Origin: an uncultured Flavobacteriaceae bacterium
GTDB lineage: Bacteria > Bacteroidota > Bacteroidia > Flavobacteriales > Flavobacteriaceae
Direction: 5' to 3'
Length of the DNA stretch: 36,582 bases
Assembly (NCBI GenBank): GCA_905478905.1
Contig: CAJQKN010000163.1
Span: forward strand, 1-36,582
Under the pieces are notes generated by a model. That model saw only the letters and a list, made by a program, of their open reading frames with translations. It was not told where the DNA came from and did not search any database. Within the stretch, counting starts at the first letter, position 1. Each line of letters starts with the position of its first letter. This document shows, in pieces, positions 10,525 through 20,549 of this stretch. Position numbers and translations under genes: made by a program.

Positions 10525-10795
10525 AGAAACTATACTTGGAATGTTAGTGGGTACCCTCCTTACCTTTATAGGAATGAGTTTATTTACCCTATTCTTTTCA
10601 GATTCAGGAATAATGGAAAGCATTGAAATACTCTACGCACAAGGAAAGTTAGGCGGTTTAATTAGCCTAGGTGCTTTACTGAACTTGCCCGTTTTCTTTT
10701 ACTTACTTAAACAATATCAATACAAAATGGCCTATGGCATGGTCGGTGTTTTGTTGTTCTTTGTTGGTCTAGTCGCGTTGCTAAAAGTTTTATAA
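10517..10795 (+). CDS. Small membrane protein of unknown function (probable start is ATG 10517, inside the track ORF)
   Basis: MNKETILGMLVGTLLTFIGMSLF...; three hydrophobic segments; 8-bp overlap with the surE end; lpxB starts right after its stop. Confidence 0.75.
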   Translation: MNKETILGMLVGTLLTFIGMSLFTLFFSDSGIMESIEILYAQGKLGGLISLGALLNLPVFFYLLKQYQYKMAYGMVGVLLFFVGLVALLKVL

Positions 10796-11905
10796 ATGAA
10801 GTATTATATCATTGCTGGTGAAGCTTCTGGAGATCTACACGGATCTAATTTAATGTTATCGCTTTTGAAACAGGATGCAGCCGCTGAGATTCGCTTTTGG
10901 GGTGGAGATAAAATGGCAGCAGCTGGGGGAAGCCTCGTCAAGCATTATAAAGAGCTTGCTTTTATGGGTTTCTGGGAAGTTTTTATCAACCTTCGCACCG
11001 TTTTAGGCAATATTTCTTTTTGCAAAAAAGATATTCTCGACTTCCAACCCGATGTGATGGTATATATAGACTACCCTGGATTCAACATGCGGATTGCCGC
11101 TTGGGCAAAACAACAAGGTTTCTGCAATCATTATTACATCAGTCCTCAAATATGGGCTTGGAAGGAAAATAGAATTAAAAAAATCAAACGAGACTTAGAT
11201 GCCTTGTATGTAATTCTGCCTTTTGAAAAAGACTATTTCTGGGAAAAGCATGAGTATAGCGTTGAATATGTTGGCCATCCACTGGTTGATGTAATTCGAA
11301 AAGAACGCAATCAAAAAGAGGTCAATATTCCCATCGAACTTCAAACAGAGCAGCCCATTATTGCGCTTCTTCCTGGAAGTAGAAAACAAGAAATTCTCAA
11401 GATGATGCCTGTGTTTTTAAACGTCATAAATGCCTTTCCTGACTATAGATTTGTTCTTGCTGGAGCACCAGGATTAGACGCTGAATGGTACAAACAGTTT
11501 ACCAATCATCCTTCCATTTATATGCTTCAAAACCAAACCTATACCCTCTTAAAACATTCGTTTGCTGCGATTGTGACTAGTGGAACGGCAACACTAGAAA
11601 CAGCCTTGTTTCGGGTGCCACAATTGGTCTGCTACAAAAGCAGTCCGATTAGTTATGCCATTGCCAAACGTATTATCAAATTAAAATACATTTCCTTGGT
11701 AAATCTTATCATGGACAAAGAAATTGTGACCGAACTTATTCAAGAGAAATGTACGGCAGATTCCATTCAACAAGAATTAGTGCGTTTAAGTGATCCTATG
11801 TTACGCGAAAAAATCCTCCAAAACTACCAGAAAATTGAGCAAAAAATCGGGCATATCAATGCTAGTGAACAGGTTGCTCAATTCATCATTGCAAAGCTTA
11901 AATAA
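10796..11905 (+). CDS. lpxB: Lipid-A-disaccharide synthase
   Basis: IIAGEASGDLHGSNLM, FWGGDKMAAAGG, YYISPQIWAWKENRIKKIKRDLDALYVILPFEKDYF, YVGHPLVD, LLPGSRKQEI, VTSGTATLETALF. Confidence 0.96.
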   Translation: MKYYIIAGEASGDLHGSNLMLSLLKQDAAAEIRFWGGDKMAAAGGSLVKHYKELAFMGFWEVFINLRTVLGNISFCKKDILDFQPDVMVYIDYPGFNMRIAAWAKQQGFCNHYYISPQIWAWKENRIKKIKRDLDALYVILPFEKDYFWEKHEYSVEYVGHPLVDVIRKERNQKEVNIPIELQTEQPIIALLPGSRKQEILKMMPVFLNVINAFPDYRFVLAGAPGLDAEWYKQFTNHPSIYMLQNQTYTLLKHSFAAIVTSGTATLETALFRVPQLVCYKSSPISYAIAKRIIKLKYISLVNLIMDKEIVTELIQEKCTADSIQQELVRLSDPMLREKILQNYQKIEQKIGHINASEQVAQFIIAKLK

Positions 11906-11926
11906 GACTTTTTATATCTTTAAAGG

Positions 11927-13918
11927 GTGAAGCCCTTATCTTTGCCCCTTGTTCCCTATTTATTGGTGTTTGTCCTTGGTGTAAATTTTCATTATCAAGA
12001 GGCATTGCCCTCCCCCTTATTGATTATACTTTTAGCTGTGGTGATTTTAGGCTATTTTTCCTTCAAATCGCCTTTCTATTGGCGTACACCTTTTTGGGGG
12101 ATTATTTTCTTTTATTTAGGGATCTACACAGCTGAGGTCGATCAACTTCTATCAAAAAAACATTACGCTAAGCTTGAGCCAACAGAAATAAATACAATCG
12201 AAATTGAGCTACAACAACGATTGCGTGAGAGTAAAAATGCATATCGTTTTTATGCTGAAATAACAACTATCAATGGAAAATCTTCTGAGGGGAGAATTCT
12301 ATTTCAACTCCAAAAAGACAGCCTTTTGGCTCCCTTATTTTTAGGGGACAAACTTCAAGTAAGGGATCATTTATCACCCATTCAATCCCCAACAACTCCC
12401 AAGGGTTTTAATTATAGGGATTACTTACATAGCCTGTCCATTTATCACCAATTACGGACAACAAGCAGCAAAGTGCAGTTTCTTGGTCATTCAAAAAAGC
12501 CCTTAATAAAAATTAAAAATCATCTTTTAAAAAAGCTGAATCAAAGTGCATTGAAACATTCGACTAAGGAAATTTTAAAAACCATGTTGCTGGGAGAACG
12601 ATCCAGTTTAAATGCCAACACCATGGATCAATATGCCAAGGCTGGAGTTGAACACCTGTTTGTAATTTCGGGCCTGCATATAGGTTTATTGATGCTGCTG
12701 TTTCAATGGCTTCTTCGACCCCTAGTTTATCTACCACATGGCCGATTGATACGATTGATTGGCGTCCTAGCATTACTGTGGTGCTATGCATTTTTTGTAG
12801 GTGCATCGGCCTCTGTCTTGCGATCGGTCACTCTTTTTTCTGCCTATCACATTGGCATGCAAAGTCAGCGAAAAACTCCTACAGCCTATCTCGTTCTATT
12901 GTCCATGGCAATTTTATTGTTTTTCCAACCAAGGTTTATCCTTCAACTAGGGTTTCAAATGAGTTATTTGGCTGTCTTTGGTATCTTGTTTCTCCATCCA
13001 CTCATGCAGCTAAAATTTCGATATAAAGCACTGCAATGGTTTTAGAATTTAACCACTGTTTCTTTGGCGGCTCAAATTGCTGTAGCACCCATTAGCATTT
13101 ATCATTTTCAGCAGTTCCCAGGCTTATTCTTATTGAGTAATTGGGCTATTTTGCCTTTCATTGGATTCTTTCTCTACTTCGGATTGGGTTGCATTGTTTG
13201 GATGCTTTTCTTTGTCTTACCTAAGCCTATTGTGTTCTTTCTAGACGCTCTAGTTTCAAAAATGAATCAGCTCGTATTTTGGATTGGCGGACAAGAGGAA
13301 TTTATCTTCACTTCTTTGGTCATGGATGAATTTACTCTAGGTCTAGTTTATGCCCTCCTCATTCTAACTGTGATTGTGTTGTTTCAAAAAAAGATTCAAT
13401 GGCTGCTGTTGGCTGGATGTTGCGTTGCACTATTGCAATGGCATTTGTATTCTTCGCCTGCAAAAGCCGAAAAAAGATTTTGGATTGCCCACGCCTATGG
13501 AGAAACTATTTTGGTGGAGAAGAGAGGGAAATCATTCACTTTTCACAGCAATGACCCGCTAGATGAACATCATTTTATCGTCAATCATTTTACCCAAAAC
13601 TACTCCCATTCCAACTGGATGACACAGCCGCTATTCAATGGATATATTATTGATGAAAAACAATTATATATAATTGAAAAAGATTGGCCAACAGAACTAA
13701 AGCTAAAACCGAATGCTTATTATTTGCTAAAGAAAAACCCAAAAATAAATCTTGAGCGATTAGTAAAAAAACAAAGCCCTAAAAGGATTATTATTGACGG
13801 AAGTAATACAGCTTTTTATATTGAACGGTGGGAAAAAACCCTAAAAGAGACCAACACAGCCTACTACATAACTACAAGGATGGGCACCTATGAATTTAAC
13901 CGCGAAAACGAGGAATAA
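11927..13918 (+). pseudogene. comEC: ComEC/Rec2-family DNA-uptake channel, interrupted by one in-frame TAG (13043-13045); track ORFs 11927-13045 and 13064-13918 are the two parts
   Basis: N-terminal part: DUF4131-like region and competence motif (EHLFVISGLHIGLL, ASASVLRS). C-terminal part in the same frame: VSLAAQIAVAPISIYHFQQFPGLFLLSNW, then a degenerate beta-lactamase-like tail. Reading through TAG gives ...LQWF*NLTTVSLAAQ... Confidence 0.88.
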
Positions 13919-14438
13919 AGGTTTTTAAATAAACTTTGATGTCATCGGGCTTGGTAAAAACGGCATAATCGCCCTGTTTGATCATTTTTAAATAGGGTTC
14001 CAATTGACGGGGTGTATAGTACCCAACTACTGGCATGATTGGGTCACCTTCTTCACTGAAAAAGACCATGGTAGGATAGCCTTTAATTCCCAAAAACTGG
14101 GTGAATTCATGGGTGCTGTTTCGCCCTTTTCTTTTTGGATCATAATTAGGATTGCGAAAGACACGATCGTAAAAAGCAATTTCCTCATTGCCTTCACCAT
14201 TGAATTTTACCGCATAGTAGTGTTCACTAATATAGCGGGCAACATCTTTATTGGCAAAGGTCTTTTGGTCCAATAGTTTGCATGGCCCACACCAAAAGGT
14301 ATAGACATCCATAAAGATCTTTTTGGGGACTTTTTTTTGGGCTTCCATGGCTTCGGCCAAACTCATCCACTGAATTTCTTGGGCTTGGCTAGCTAAAGAA
14401 CTTAGTAAAAGTAAAAGCAGAAGTTTAAATTTCATCAC
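13896..14438 (-). CDS. Thioredoxin-family periplasmic protein
   Basis: Signal peptide MMKFKLLLLLLLSSLASQA; FMDVYTFWCGPCKLLDQKTF active site; GIKGYPTMVFF cis-Pro region. Confidence 0.87.
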   Translation of the reverse strand: MMKFKLLLLLLLSSLASQAQEIQWMSLAEAMEAQKKVPKKIFMDVYTFWCGPCKLLDQKTFANKDVARYISEHYYAVKFNGEGNEEIAFYDRVFRNPNYDPKRKGRNSTHEFTQFLGIKGYPTMVFFSEEGDPIMPVVGYYTPRQLEPYLKMIKQGDYAVFTKPDDIKVYLKTFIPRFRG

Positions 14439-14448
14439 AGTTATTTTT

Positions 14449-15981
14449 TTAATGTACTCCTCCCATTAATTTTTTCATGAGTGGAGAGAAAAAAATTACA
14501 ACCAATCCTGCTCCAAGAGCATATTGAGAGATTAACATAAAACCATCGGTATAAATGGCTAGTGTATCTAAACCACCAACATTTATATCGGTGCTTTCTA
14601 CAGCCAGTTGTTTACCAATAAAACCAACAATTTGGAAAGCATAGGCAGATGACAAGAACCAAATTCCCATCATAAATGCCACAATGCGTTTAGGGGATAA
14701 ACTGGTAATTTTAGACAAGCCAACTGGTGACATAAACAATTCTCCTATGGACAAAACAAGGTACATAACGATTAAATAAGCAAAAGGCACCATGCCGTTT
14801 TCGTCGGCACTCCCTTTACTCAAGGCTAAAACATAAAAACTAGCGCCGGCTAAAACCAGTCCAAGGCCAAATTTATAGGGGGTTCGGGGGTTTAAATTCT
14901 TCTTAGTCAAATAGCCCCACAGCCATGAAATAGGAATGGCTAGAAGGATAATGAACATAGAATTTAAAGAGTTGGTTTGCGCTGCGGTCATAAAACCATC
15001 TAAGGCAACATTTCTTGAGGCAAACAATGTAATTACACTTCCTGAAAGTTCATGAAAACCCCAAAATAGCGTCATGAAGAATGTGATTAAAATTGCCATC
15101 ATTAGTTTTTTTCGCTCCTCCGATGTAACCTTAGCTAATATGTTAATCATATAAGCGGTGATCACAAGTCCAATCACTAAAAATATAATTCCAACTAGGT
15201 TCTTTTCACCTATTAAGAATGTGTTTTTGGTCGTGATGGATTCGTATGAAGAAAGTATGTAAGCAATTACTGGAACAAATAAAACGGAAAGAAGTGGTAT
15301 TAATGTTTTTTGTGGAATGCCTAAAACAGGTTTTTCATAAACCTCCATATTTGGGGGTAGACCCTTGTCGCCAAAAACGTTGCGCTTAATCCCACTCCAA
15401 AAGAAGATTAAACCAGCCATCATTCCAAAGCCAGCCAGTGCAAAGCCATAGTGATAACCATAGGTCACAGCTAACCCACCACATAATAAGGGGGCTATCC
15501 ACCCACCAATATTAATTCCCATGTAAAAAATGGTAAAACCAGAGTCTTTTCTTACATCACCGTCTTCATATAAGGCGCCGACAAAGGTTGAAATGTTTGG
15601 TTTAAAGAAACCATTCCCAACAATGATAAAAGCCAGTGCTAAAAAGAAAGCGATGTCATTTTCAATGGCTAAAACAAAATGTCCAATGGCCATTAAAACT
15701 CCCCCTAAGAATATGGAGGAACGCATCCCCAAAATTTTATCAGACACTTGACCCCCAATAACGGTAGAGGCATAAACCAAAGAGCCGTATGATGCATAAA
15801 CAGCGGCAGTAGCAAAATCTCTGTTTGATAAAGATTTAAAGATTTCTTCCACCATGTAAAGCGTGAGTAAGGCCCGCATTCCATAGAAACTAAATCGTTC
15901 CCAGAGTTCAGCAAAAAATAAATAAAAGAGTCCTGTTGGATGCCCAAATAGGGTTGCCTCAGAGTTTTGCGCTGTAGCCAT
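14449..15981 (-). CDS. POT/PTR-family peptide MFS transporter
   Basis: LFFAELWERFSFYGMRALLTLYMV (ExxERFxYYG), GNGFFKPNISTFVGALYE, FTIFYMGINIGGWIAPLLCG. Confidence 0.93.
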   Translation of the reverse strand: MATAQNSEATLFGHPTGLFYLFFAELWERFSFYGMRALLTLYMVEEIFKSLSNRDFATAAVYASYGSLVYASTVIGGQVSDKILGMRSSIFLGGVLMAIGHFVLAIENDIAFFLALAFIIVGNGFFKPNISTFVGALYEDGDVRKDSGFTIFYMGINIGGWIAPLLCGGLAVTYGYHYGFALAGFGMMAGLIFFWSGIKRNVFGDKGLPPNMEVYEKPVLGIPQKTLIPLLSVLFVPVIAYILSSYESITTKNTFLIGEKNLVGIIFLVIGLVITAYMINILAKVTSEERKKLMMAILITFFMTLFWGFHELSGSVITLFASRNVALDGFMTAAQTNSLNSMFIILLAIPISWLWGYLTKKNLNPRTPYKFGLGLVLAGASFYVLALSKGSADENGMVPFAYLIVMYLVLSIGELFMSPVGLSKITSLSPKRIVAFMMGIWFLSSAYAFQIVGFIGKQLAVESTDINVGGLDTLAIYTDGFMLISQYALGAGLVVIFFSPLMKKLMGGVH

Positions 15982-16007
15982 AATCGTTGCTTTGTTTAAT
16001 ACTAATT

Positions 16008-18173
16008 TTAGAGATTATTTTCAATAAATGTAGTCATTTTATTAAAGAGATGAGTACTAGTATTCCCGCCATAAATACCATGGTTCTTGTCTGGATAGAT
16101 CGCCCAATCGAATTGCTTGTTCGCCTGTACCAAGGCTTCTACCATACGCATGGTGTTTTGTACGTGCACATTATCATCTCCAGAGCCATGAATGAGCAAA
16201 TATTTCCCTTTGAGGAGATGGGCATAATTTAAGGGAGAATTTAGGTCATATCCTTCTGGGTTTTCTTGAGGAGTTCGCATAAAACGTTCCGTATAAATGG
16301 TGTCATAAAACCGCCAATTGGTTACAGGCGCAACAGCAATGGCTAAGGCAAAGACATCATTCCCTTTTAAGATACAATTGGTCGACATATGGCCACCGTA
16401 ACTCCATCCCCATATTCCGATTCGGTTAGCGTCAATATACGGCAATGAACCTAGTTTTTTGGCTGCAGCAATTTGATCTTCTGTTTCGTATTTGGTCAAT
16501 TGCTGGTAGGTCACCTTTTTAAAAGCCGCTCCTTTAAAACCTGTTCCTCGCCCATCGACACAGGCAACAATATATCCTTTTTGGGTTAATAACTGATGCC
16601 ACAGGTCGCGTTGATCATACCATTTATTGGCTACTTTTTGGGAACCAGGTCCAGAATATTGATACATGAATAATGGATATTTTTTCTTGGGATCAAAATC
16701 GGTGGGTTTCATGATCCACATGTTTAGTTCTTCTCCATTGACGTTGATGGTAGAAAATTCCTTTTCGGTAAACGTATAGCCTTTTAGCTTTTCAACCAAG
16801 GCTGCATTATTTTCTATTTCTCGCACCAAAGCGCCATTTTTAGTCGCTCGGAGATTGTATATTCTGGGCGTTTTAGCATCTTCATAAGTGTGGATATAAT
16901 AACGATAGTCTGCACTAAACGAAACGCCATTGGTGCCCTTTTCTGGAGTAAGAGCACGCTTCTTTTTCCCATTTAACCCAATGGAATAGACAGCTCGTTC
17001 TGTAGAAGCTGTTTCCACCGATGCATAATAAACTTCTTTTGTTTTTGGGTTTAGTCCAAAAAAACGAGTGACCTCCCAAGGGCCTTTTGTGACTTGTTGC
17101 TTCAAGCTTCCATCGGCATTGTAATGATAGATATGATTGTAGCCATCTCGTTCACTTGTCCATAGAAAATCACCTTTTGGTAAAAGGCGAAGGTTACTGT
17201 GCACATCAACATAGGTGTCAGAAGTTTCTTGCAACAATTCTTTGGCCTTTCCATCTTCCGTATTGTATTCCCATAAAATCAACTGATTTTGCAAACGATT
17301 GATGGTTTGGACGATCAACCTATTCTCTTGTGGAGCAAATTCAAAACGGGGAATATAATAGGGAGGTACATCTCCAAGTTGAACTCCTGTAATTTCTTTT
17401 GATTCTAGCGTATAGAGATGAAGGCTTACAACTGCATTTTTCTCACCAGCTTTTGGATATTTGAAGGTATAGGGGAATTGATACAATTGGTCTCCATAAA
17501 TATCCATTGAAAACTCAGGAACCTGTGTTTCGTCAAATTGCATGAAGGCTATGGAAGTACCCGAGGCATTCCAGTCAAAGGCACGAACAATACCAAATTC
17601 TTCTTCATAGACCCAATCTGTTAAACCGTTGATAATGTCCTTATCGCCATTGGTTGTAACTTGTTCAATACTGTTTTCGACCAGATCTTTAATGTATAGA
17701 TTTCGCATATAGACAAAAGCCACCTTAGATCCATCGGGTGAAAAGCGCGGTTCTTGTACCTTACCACTAAAGAGGTAATTCACTTCTTTGGTTTTACGAT
17801 CTAGCACCCAATATTCGGCTCTTTTAGATCTTCTGTAAATGGGTTCAACAGCCGTTTCAAAGAGGATTTTTTGTTCGTCTTTGGAAAAATAATACGCGGT
17901 AAAAAAAGGAATTTTAGCCGATGTGGAGGAATCCACAAGAACGTCAAGCTCCTTTGCTGTCGCATAATCATACAAAACAATTTTTGCCTGTCGTTGCTCA
18001 TAGTCAACCTTTATCACCGTATAGGCACTTTGGCTTTTTAATGGATGTATTGATTCCAGTGTTTCTTGAGAAAATTCAAAATCCCAGATGGCTTCATTGG
18101 TTAGTTTTTTTTGTTGACCATAGGCTTGTACAACAAGAAAGAACAAGATAACAGAGGTGAAATAATTTCGCAT
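16008..18173 (-). CDS. S9 prolyl oligopeptidase-family peptidase, DPP-IV-like (track ORF to 18194; likely start at internal Met MRNYFTS)
   Basis: DPP-IV propeller (YWVLDRKTKEVNYLFSGKVQEPRFSPDGSKVAFVYMRNLYIKDL, GLTDWVYEEEFG) and catalytic motifs GIWGWSYGGHMS, HGSGDDNVHVQN, YPDKNHGIYGG. Confidence 0.93.
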   Translation of the reverse strand: MRNYFTSVILFFLVVQAYGQQKKLTNEAIWDFEFSQETLESIHPLKSQSAYTVIKVDYEQRQAKIVLYDYATAKELDVLVDSSTSAKIPFFTAYYFSKDEQKILFETAVEPIYRRSKRAEYWVLDRKTKEVNYLFSGKVQEPRFSPDGSKVAFVYMRNLYIKDLVENSIEQVTTNGDKDIINGLTDWVYEEEFGIVRAFDWNASGTSIAFMQFDETQVPEFSMDIYGDQLYQFPYTFKYPKAGEKNAVVSLHLYTLESKEITGVQLGDVPPYYIPRFEFAPQENRLIVQTINRLQNQLILWEYNTEDGKAKELLQETSDTYVDVHSNLRLLPKGDFLWTSERDGYNHIYHYNADGSLKQQVTKGPWEVTRFFGLNPKTKEVYYASVETASTERAVYSIGLNGKKKRALTPEKGTNGVSFSADYRYYIHTYEDAKTPRIYNLRATKNGALVREIENNAALVEKLKGYTFTEKEFSTINVNGEELNMWIMKPTDFDPKKKYPLFMYQYSGPGSQKVANKWYDQRDLWHQLLTQKGYIVACVDGRGTGFKGAAFKKVTYQQLTKYETEDQIAAAKKLGSLPYIDANRIGIWGWSYGGHMSTNCILKGNDVFALAIAVAPVTNWRFYDTIYTERFMRTPQENPEGYDLNSPLNYAHLLKGKYLLIHGSGDDNVHVQNTMRMVEALVQANKQFDWAIYPDKNHGIYGGNTSTHLFNKMTTFIENNL

Positions 18174-18283
18174 TGAATAGGTTTTAAAAAGCAAAATAGT
18201 GATTTTATAACATACTCAGCCTATACTTAACAAAAATTAACGACGGTTATAAAAATGGTATATTTACCAAAAATTGATTAGGA

Positions 18284-19597
18284 ATGAGTACTCCAATTCG
18301 TGGCTTTTCGAAACGTTCTAAACAAGAAAAAATCGATTGGCTAATACAGCAATATTTTAACAATGATTTAGCGGCCAAACAAACCTTAGAGAATTACTGG
18401 AATAGTGATGATGCTTTACAACAATTGCACGACGATTTTATCGAAAACACTGTCAGTAACTTTTATCTTCCTTTGGGCGTAGCGCCCAATTTTACGATCA
18501 ATGGACGAGACTATACCCTCCCAATGGCCATCGAAGAAAGCTCAGTGGTTGCTGCAGCAGCAAAAGCCGCCAAATATTGGGGAGATCGTGGAGGCTTTAA
18601 AACAGAAGTCATTGGGGAAGAAAAAATTGGACAGATCCATTTTATTTATACAGGAGATCCACTAAAGTTGGCTGAATTTATCACGGAAATTGAATCTCAA
18701 CTGCGAAGTGACGTTGCCAATATTACACACAATATGGAAAAACGTGGTGGCGGGATTCAACACATTGAACTTCGCAACAAGAGTTCAAATATTGATAACT
18801 ATTACCAGTTACATCTCACGTTTTTGACTGCCGATTCCATGGGAGCGAATTTCATTAATTCGTGTTTAGAAGAACTCGCCAAACGACTTAAGTACTATAT
18901 ACAAGCTTCACCTATTTTCGCTGAAACAGAAAAAGATATTGAAATTGTGATGAGTATACTCTCCAACTATGTTCCCAATTGTTTGGCCAAAGCAAGCGTT
19001 CGATGTCCCATTGAACAACTTGAAACCGAAGAAGGAATGAGTAAGCATGCCTTTGCTGAAAAATTTGTGCGTGCGGTTACAATCGCCAAAGAAGAACCTT
19101 ATCGAGCAGTGACCCACAACAAAGGAATCATGAACGGTGTAGATGCTGTTGTCATTGCCACGGGAAATGACTTTCGTGCTGTGGAAGCAGGTGTCCATGC
19201 CTTTGCCGCTAGAAGTGGTCAATACCGAAGTCTTTCTAATGCCTTTATAGATGGGGATGACTTCTGCTTTGAACTATCCCTTCCCCTTGCGATTGGTACT
19301 GTGGGAGGACTCACAAAACTGCATCCCTTGGTCAAATGGTCCATGCAGCTGCTTGGCAACCCATCTGCAAAAGAATTGATGCAAATTATCTGTGTTGCTG
19401 GCTTGGCCCAAAATTTTGGTGCACTGCGTTCTTTGGTTACTTCTGGAATTCAGAAAGGGCATATGAAAATGCACTTACTCAATATCCTCAATCAACTAAA
19501 TGCAACTAGTGGTCAAAAAGAAAAAGCGACAGAATATTTTAAAACGACCGCAGTAAGCCACAATGCTGTTACCACTTTTTTACAAAATAACCCCTAA
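18284..19597 (+). CDS. Hydroxymethylglutaryl-CoA reductase, class II-like
   Basis: MAIEESSVVAAAAKAAKYW, ATGNDFRAVEAGVHAFAAR, LSLPLAIGTVGGLTKLHPL, VAGLAQNFGALRSLVTSGIQKGHMKMHL. Confidence 0.93.
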   Translation: MSTPIRGFSKRSKQEKIDWLIQQYFNNDLAAKQTLENYWNSDDALQQLHDDFIENTVSNFYLPLGVAPNFTINGRDYTLPMAIEESSVVAAAAKAAKYWGDRGGFKTEVIGEEKIGQIHFIYTGDPLKLAEFITEIESQLRSDVANITHNMEKRGGGIQHIELRNKSSNIDNYYQLHLTFLTADSMGANFINSCLEELAKRLKYYIQASPIFAETEKDIEIVMSILSNYVPNCLAKASVRCPIEQLETEEGMSKHAFAEKFVRAVTIAKEEPYRAVTHNKGIMNGVDAVVIATGNDFRAVEAGVHAFAARSGQYRSLSNAFIDGDDFCFELSLPLAIGTVGGLTKLHPLVKWSMQLLGNPSAKELMQIICVAGLAQNFGALRSLVTSGIQKGHMKMHLLNILNQLNATSGQKEKATEYFKTTAVSHNAVTTFLQNNP

Positions 19598-20499
19598 TGG
19601 AGTTTTACAGTCATGGCAAACTTTTATTGACCGCAGAATATGCTGTACTTGAAGGGGTGAAAGCCCTGGCCGTCCCCACAAAAAGGGGGCAGTTTTTACG
19701 GGTAGAGCATACCACCGAGGGTACCATTAAATGGCAGAGTTTTACCGTTGAGGGCAAACTCTGGATCGATTGTGTTTTCGATTTGAAACTCAATTGCCTA
19801 TCTTCTAGGAAAGGTTCCTCAAATGTTATAAAACAACTCTCCGTTATTTTAAAAACTTTAAATCGATTATCCCCCAACTTTTTTGCTGAAGGGATTGCCC
19901 TAAGCACAAGATTAGAATTCCCGCTTGATTGGGGTTTGGGCTCCTCCTCTACATTGATCAATAATTTAGCGCAATGGGTGGGCATTAATCCCTATCTGCT
20001 ATTGGAGGAAACAATGGGTGGAAGTGGCTATGATATTGCGGCAGCACAGAGTGAAACAGCACTCTTTTATAGGCGGAATGAATTCAGTCCAACCATAGAA
20101 GCTGTTTTATTTTCTCCACCGTTTAAAGACAAGCTTTTCTTTGTCTATCTAAAAGAGAAGCAAAACAGTCGAGAGGCGATTGCTGGGTTTAATGAAAGAA
20201 ACACCCTAAACTCAACAAGCAAAAAAAGACTGGAGGAAATTGGTACACTCCTCATAAACACGAAAGAGCAATCCAACTTCAATGCTTTACTGAAAGAACA
20301 TGAGGACATCACTGCTTCTTTCTTAGGGCAAATTTCTGTTCAAGAACGTTTATTCCCGGACTTTAAAGGACAGCTAAAAAGCCTAGGAGCCTGGGGGGGA
20401 GATTTTATCCTTGCCTCTGGAGACGAAACAACGGTCGATTATTTTAGGCAAAAGGGCTACCCAACCATTTTTCGTTATGCTGATTTCATTTTAGGGTAA
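19597..20499 (+). CDS. GHMP kinase (GYDIA-type, mevalonate-kinase-like)
   Basis: SHGKLLLTAEYAVLEG, LDWGLGSSSTLINNLAQW (GHMP ATP-binding), GGSGYDIAAAQS; start overlaps the HMGR stop by 1 bp (TAATG). Confidence 0.88.
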   Translation: MEFYSHGKLLLTAEYAVLEGVKALAVPTKRGQFLRVEHTTEGTIKWQSFTVEGKLWIDCVFDLKLNCLSSRKGSSNVIKQLSVILKTLNRLSPNFFAEGIALSTRLEFPLDWGLGSSSTLINNLAQWVGINPYLLLEETMGGSGYDIAAAQSETALFYRRNEFSPTIEAVLFSPPFKDKLFFVYLKEKQNSREAIAGFNERNTLNSTSKKRLEEIGTLLINTKEQSNFNALLKEHEDITASFLGQISVQERLFPDFKGQLKSLGAWGGDFILASGDETTVDYFRQKGYPTIFRYADFILG

Positions 20500-20531
20500 A
20501 AAAAATCCCCAGCTAGCTGAGGATTTTTTTT
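20497..20531. terminator. Bidirectional intrinsic terminator between convergent GHMP kinase and PPIase genes
   Basis: AAAAAAAATCCCCAGCTAGCTGAGGATTTTTTTT: near-perfect palindrome (one C/A mismatch, G-U in the opposite-strand transcript) flanked by A- and T-tracts. Confidence 0.85.
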
Positions 20532-20549
20532 AAACTTGAGGGAAAACTA

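Noticed and set aside
11927-13918. Genetic code change (TAG as sense) to explain comEC
   Set aside because: Other genes end normally, including at least one clear TAG stop (TPR gene at 24783), and only comEC is interrupted.
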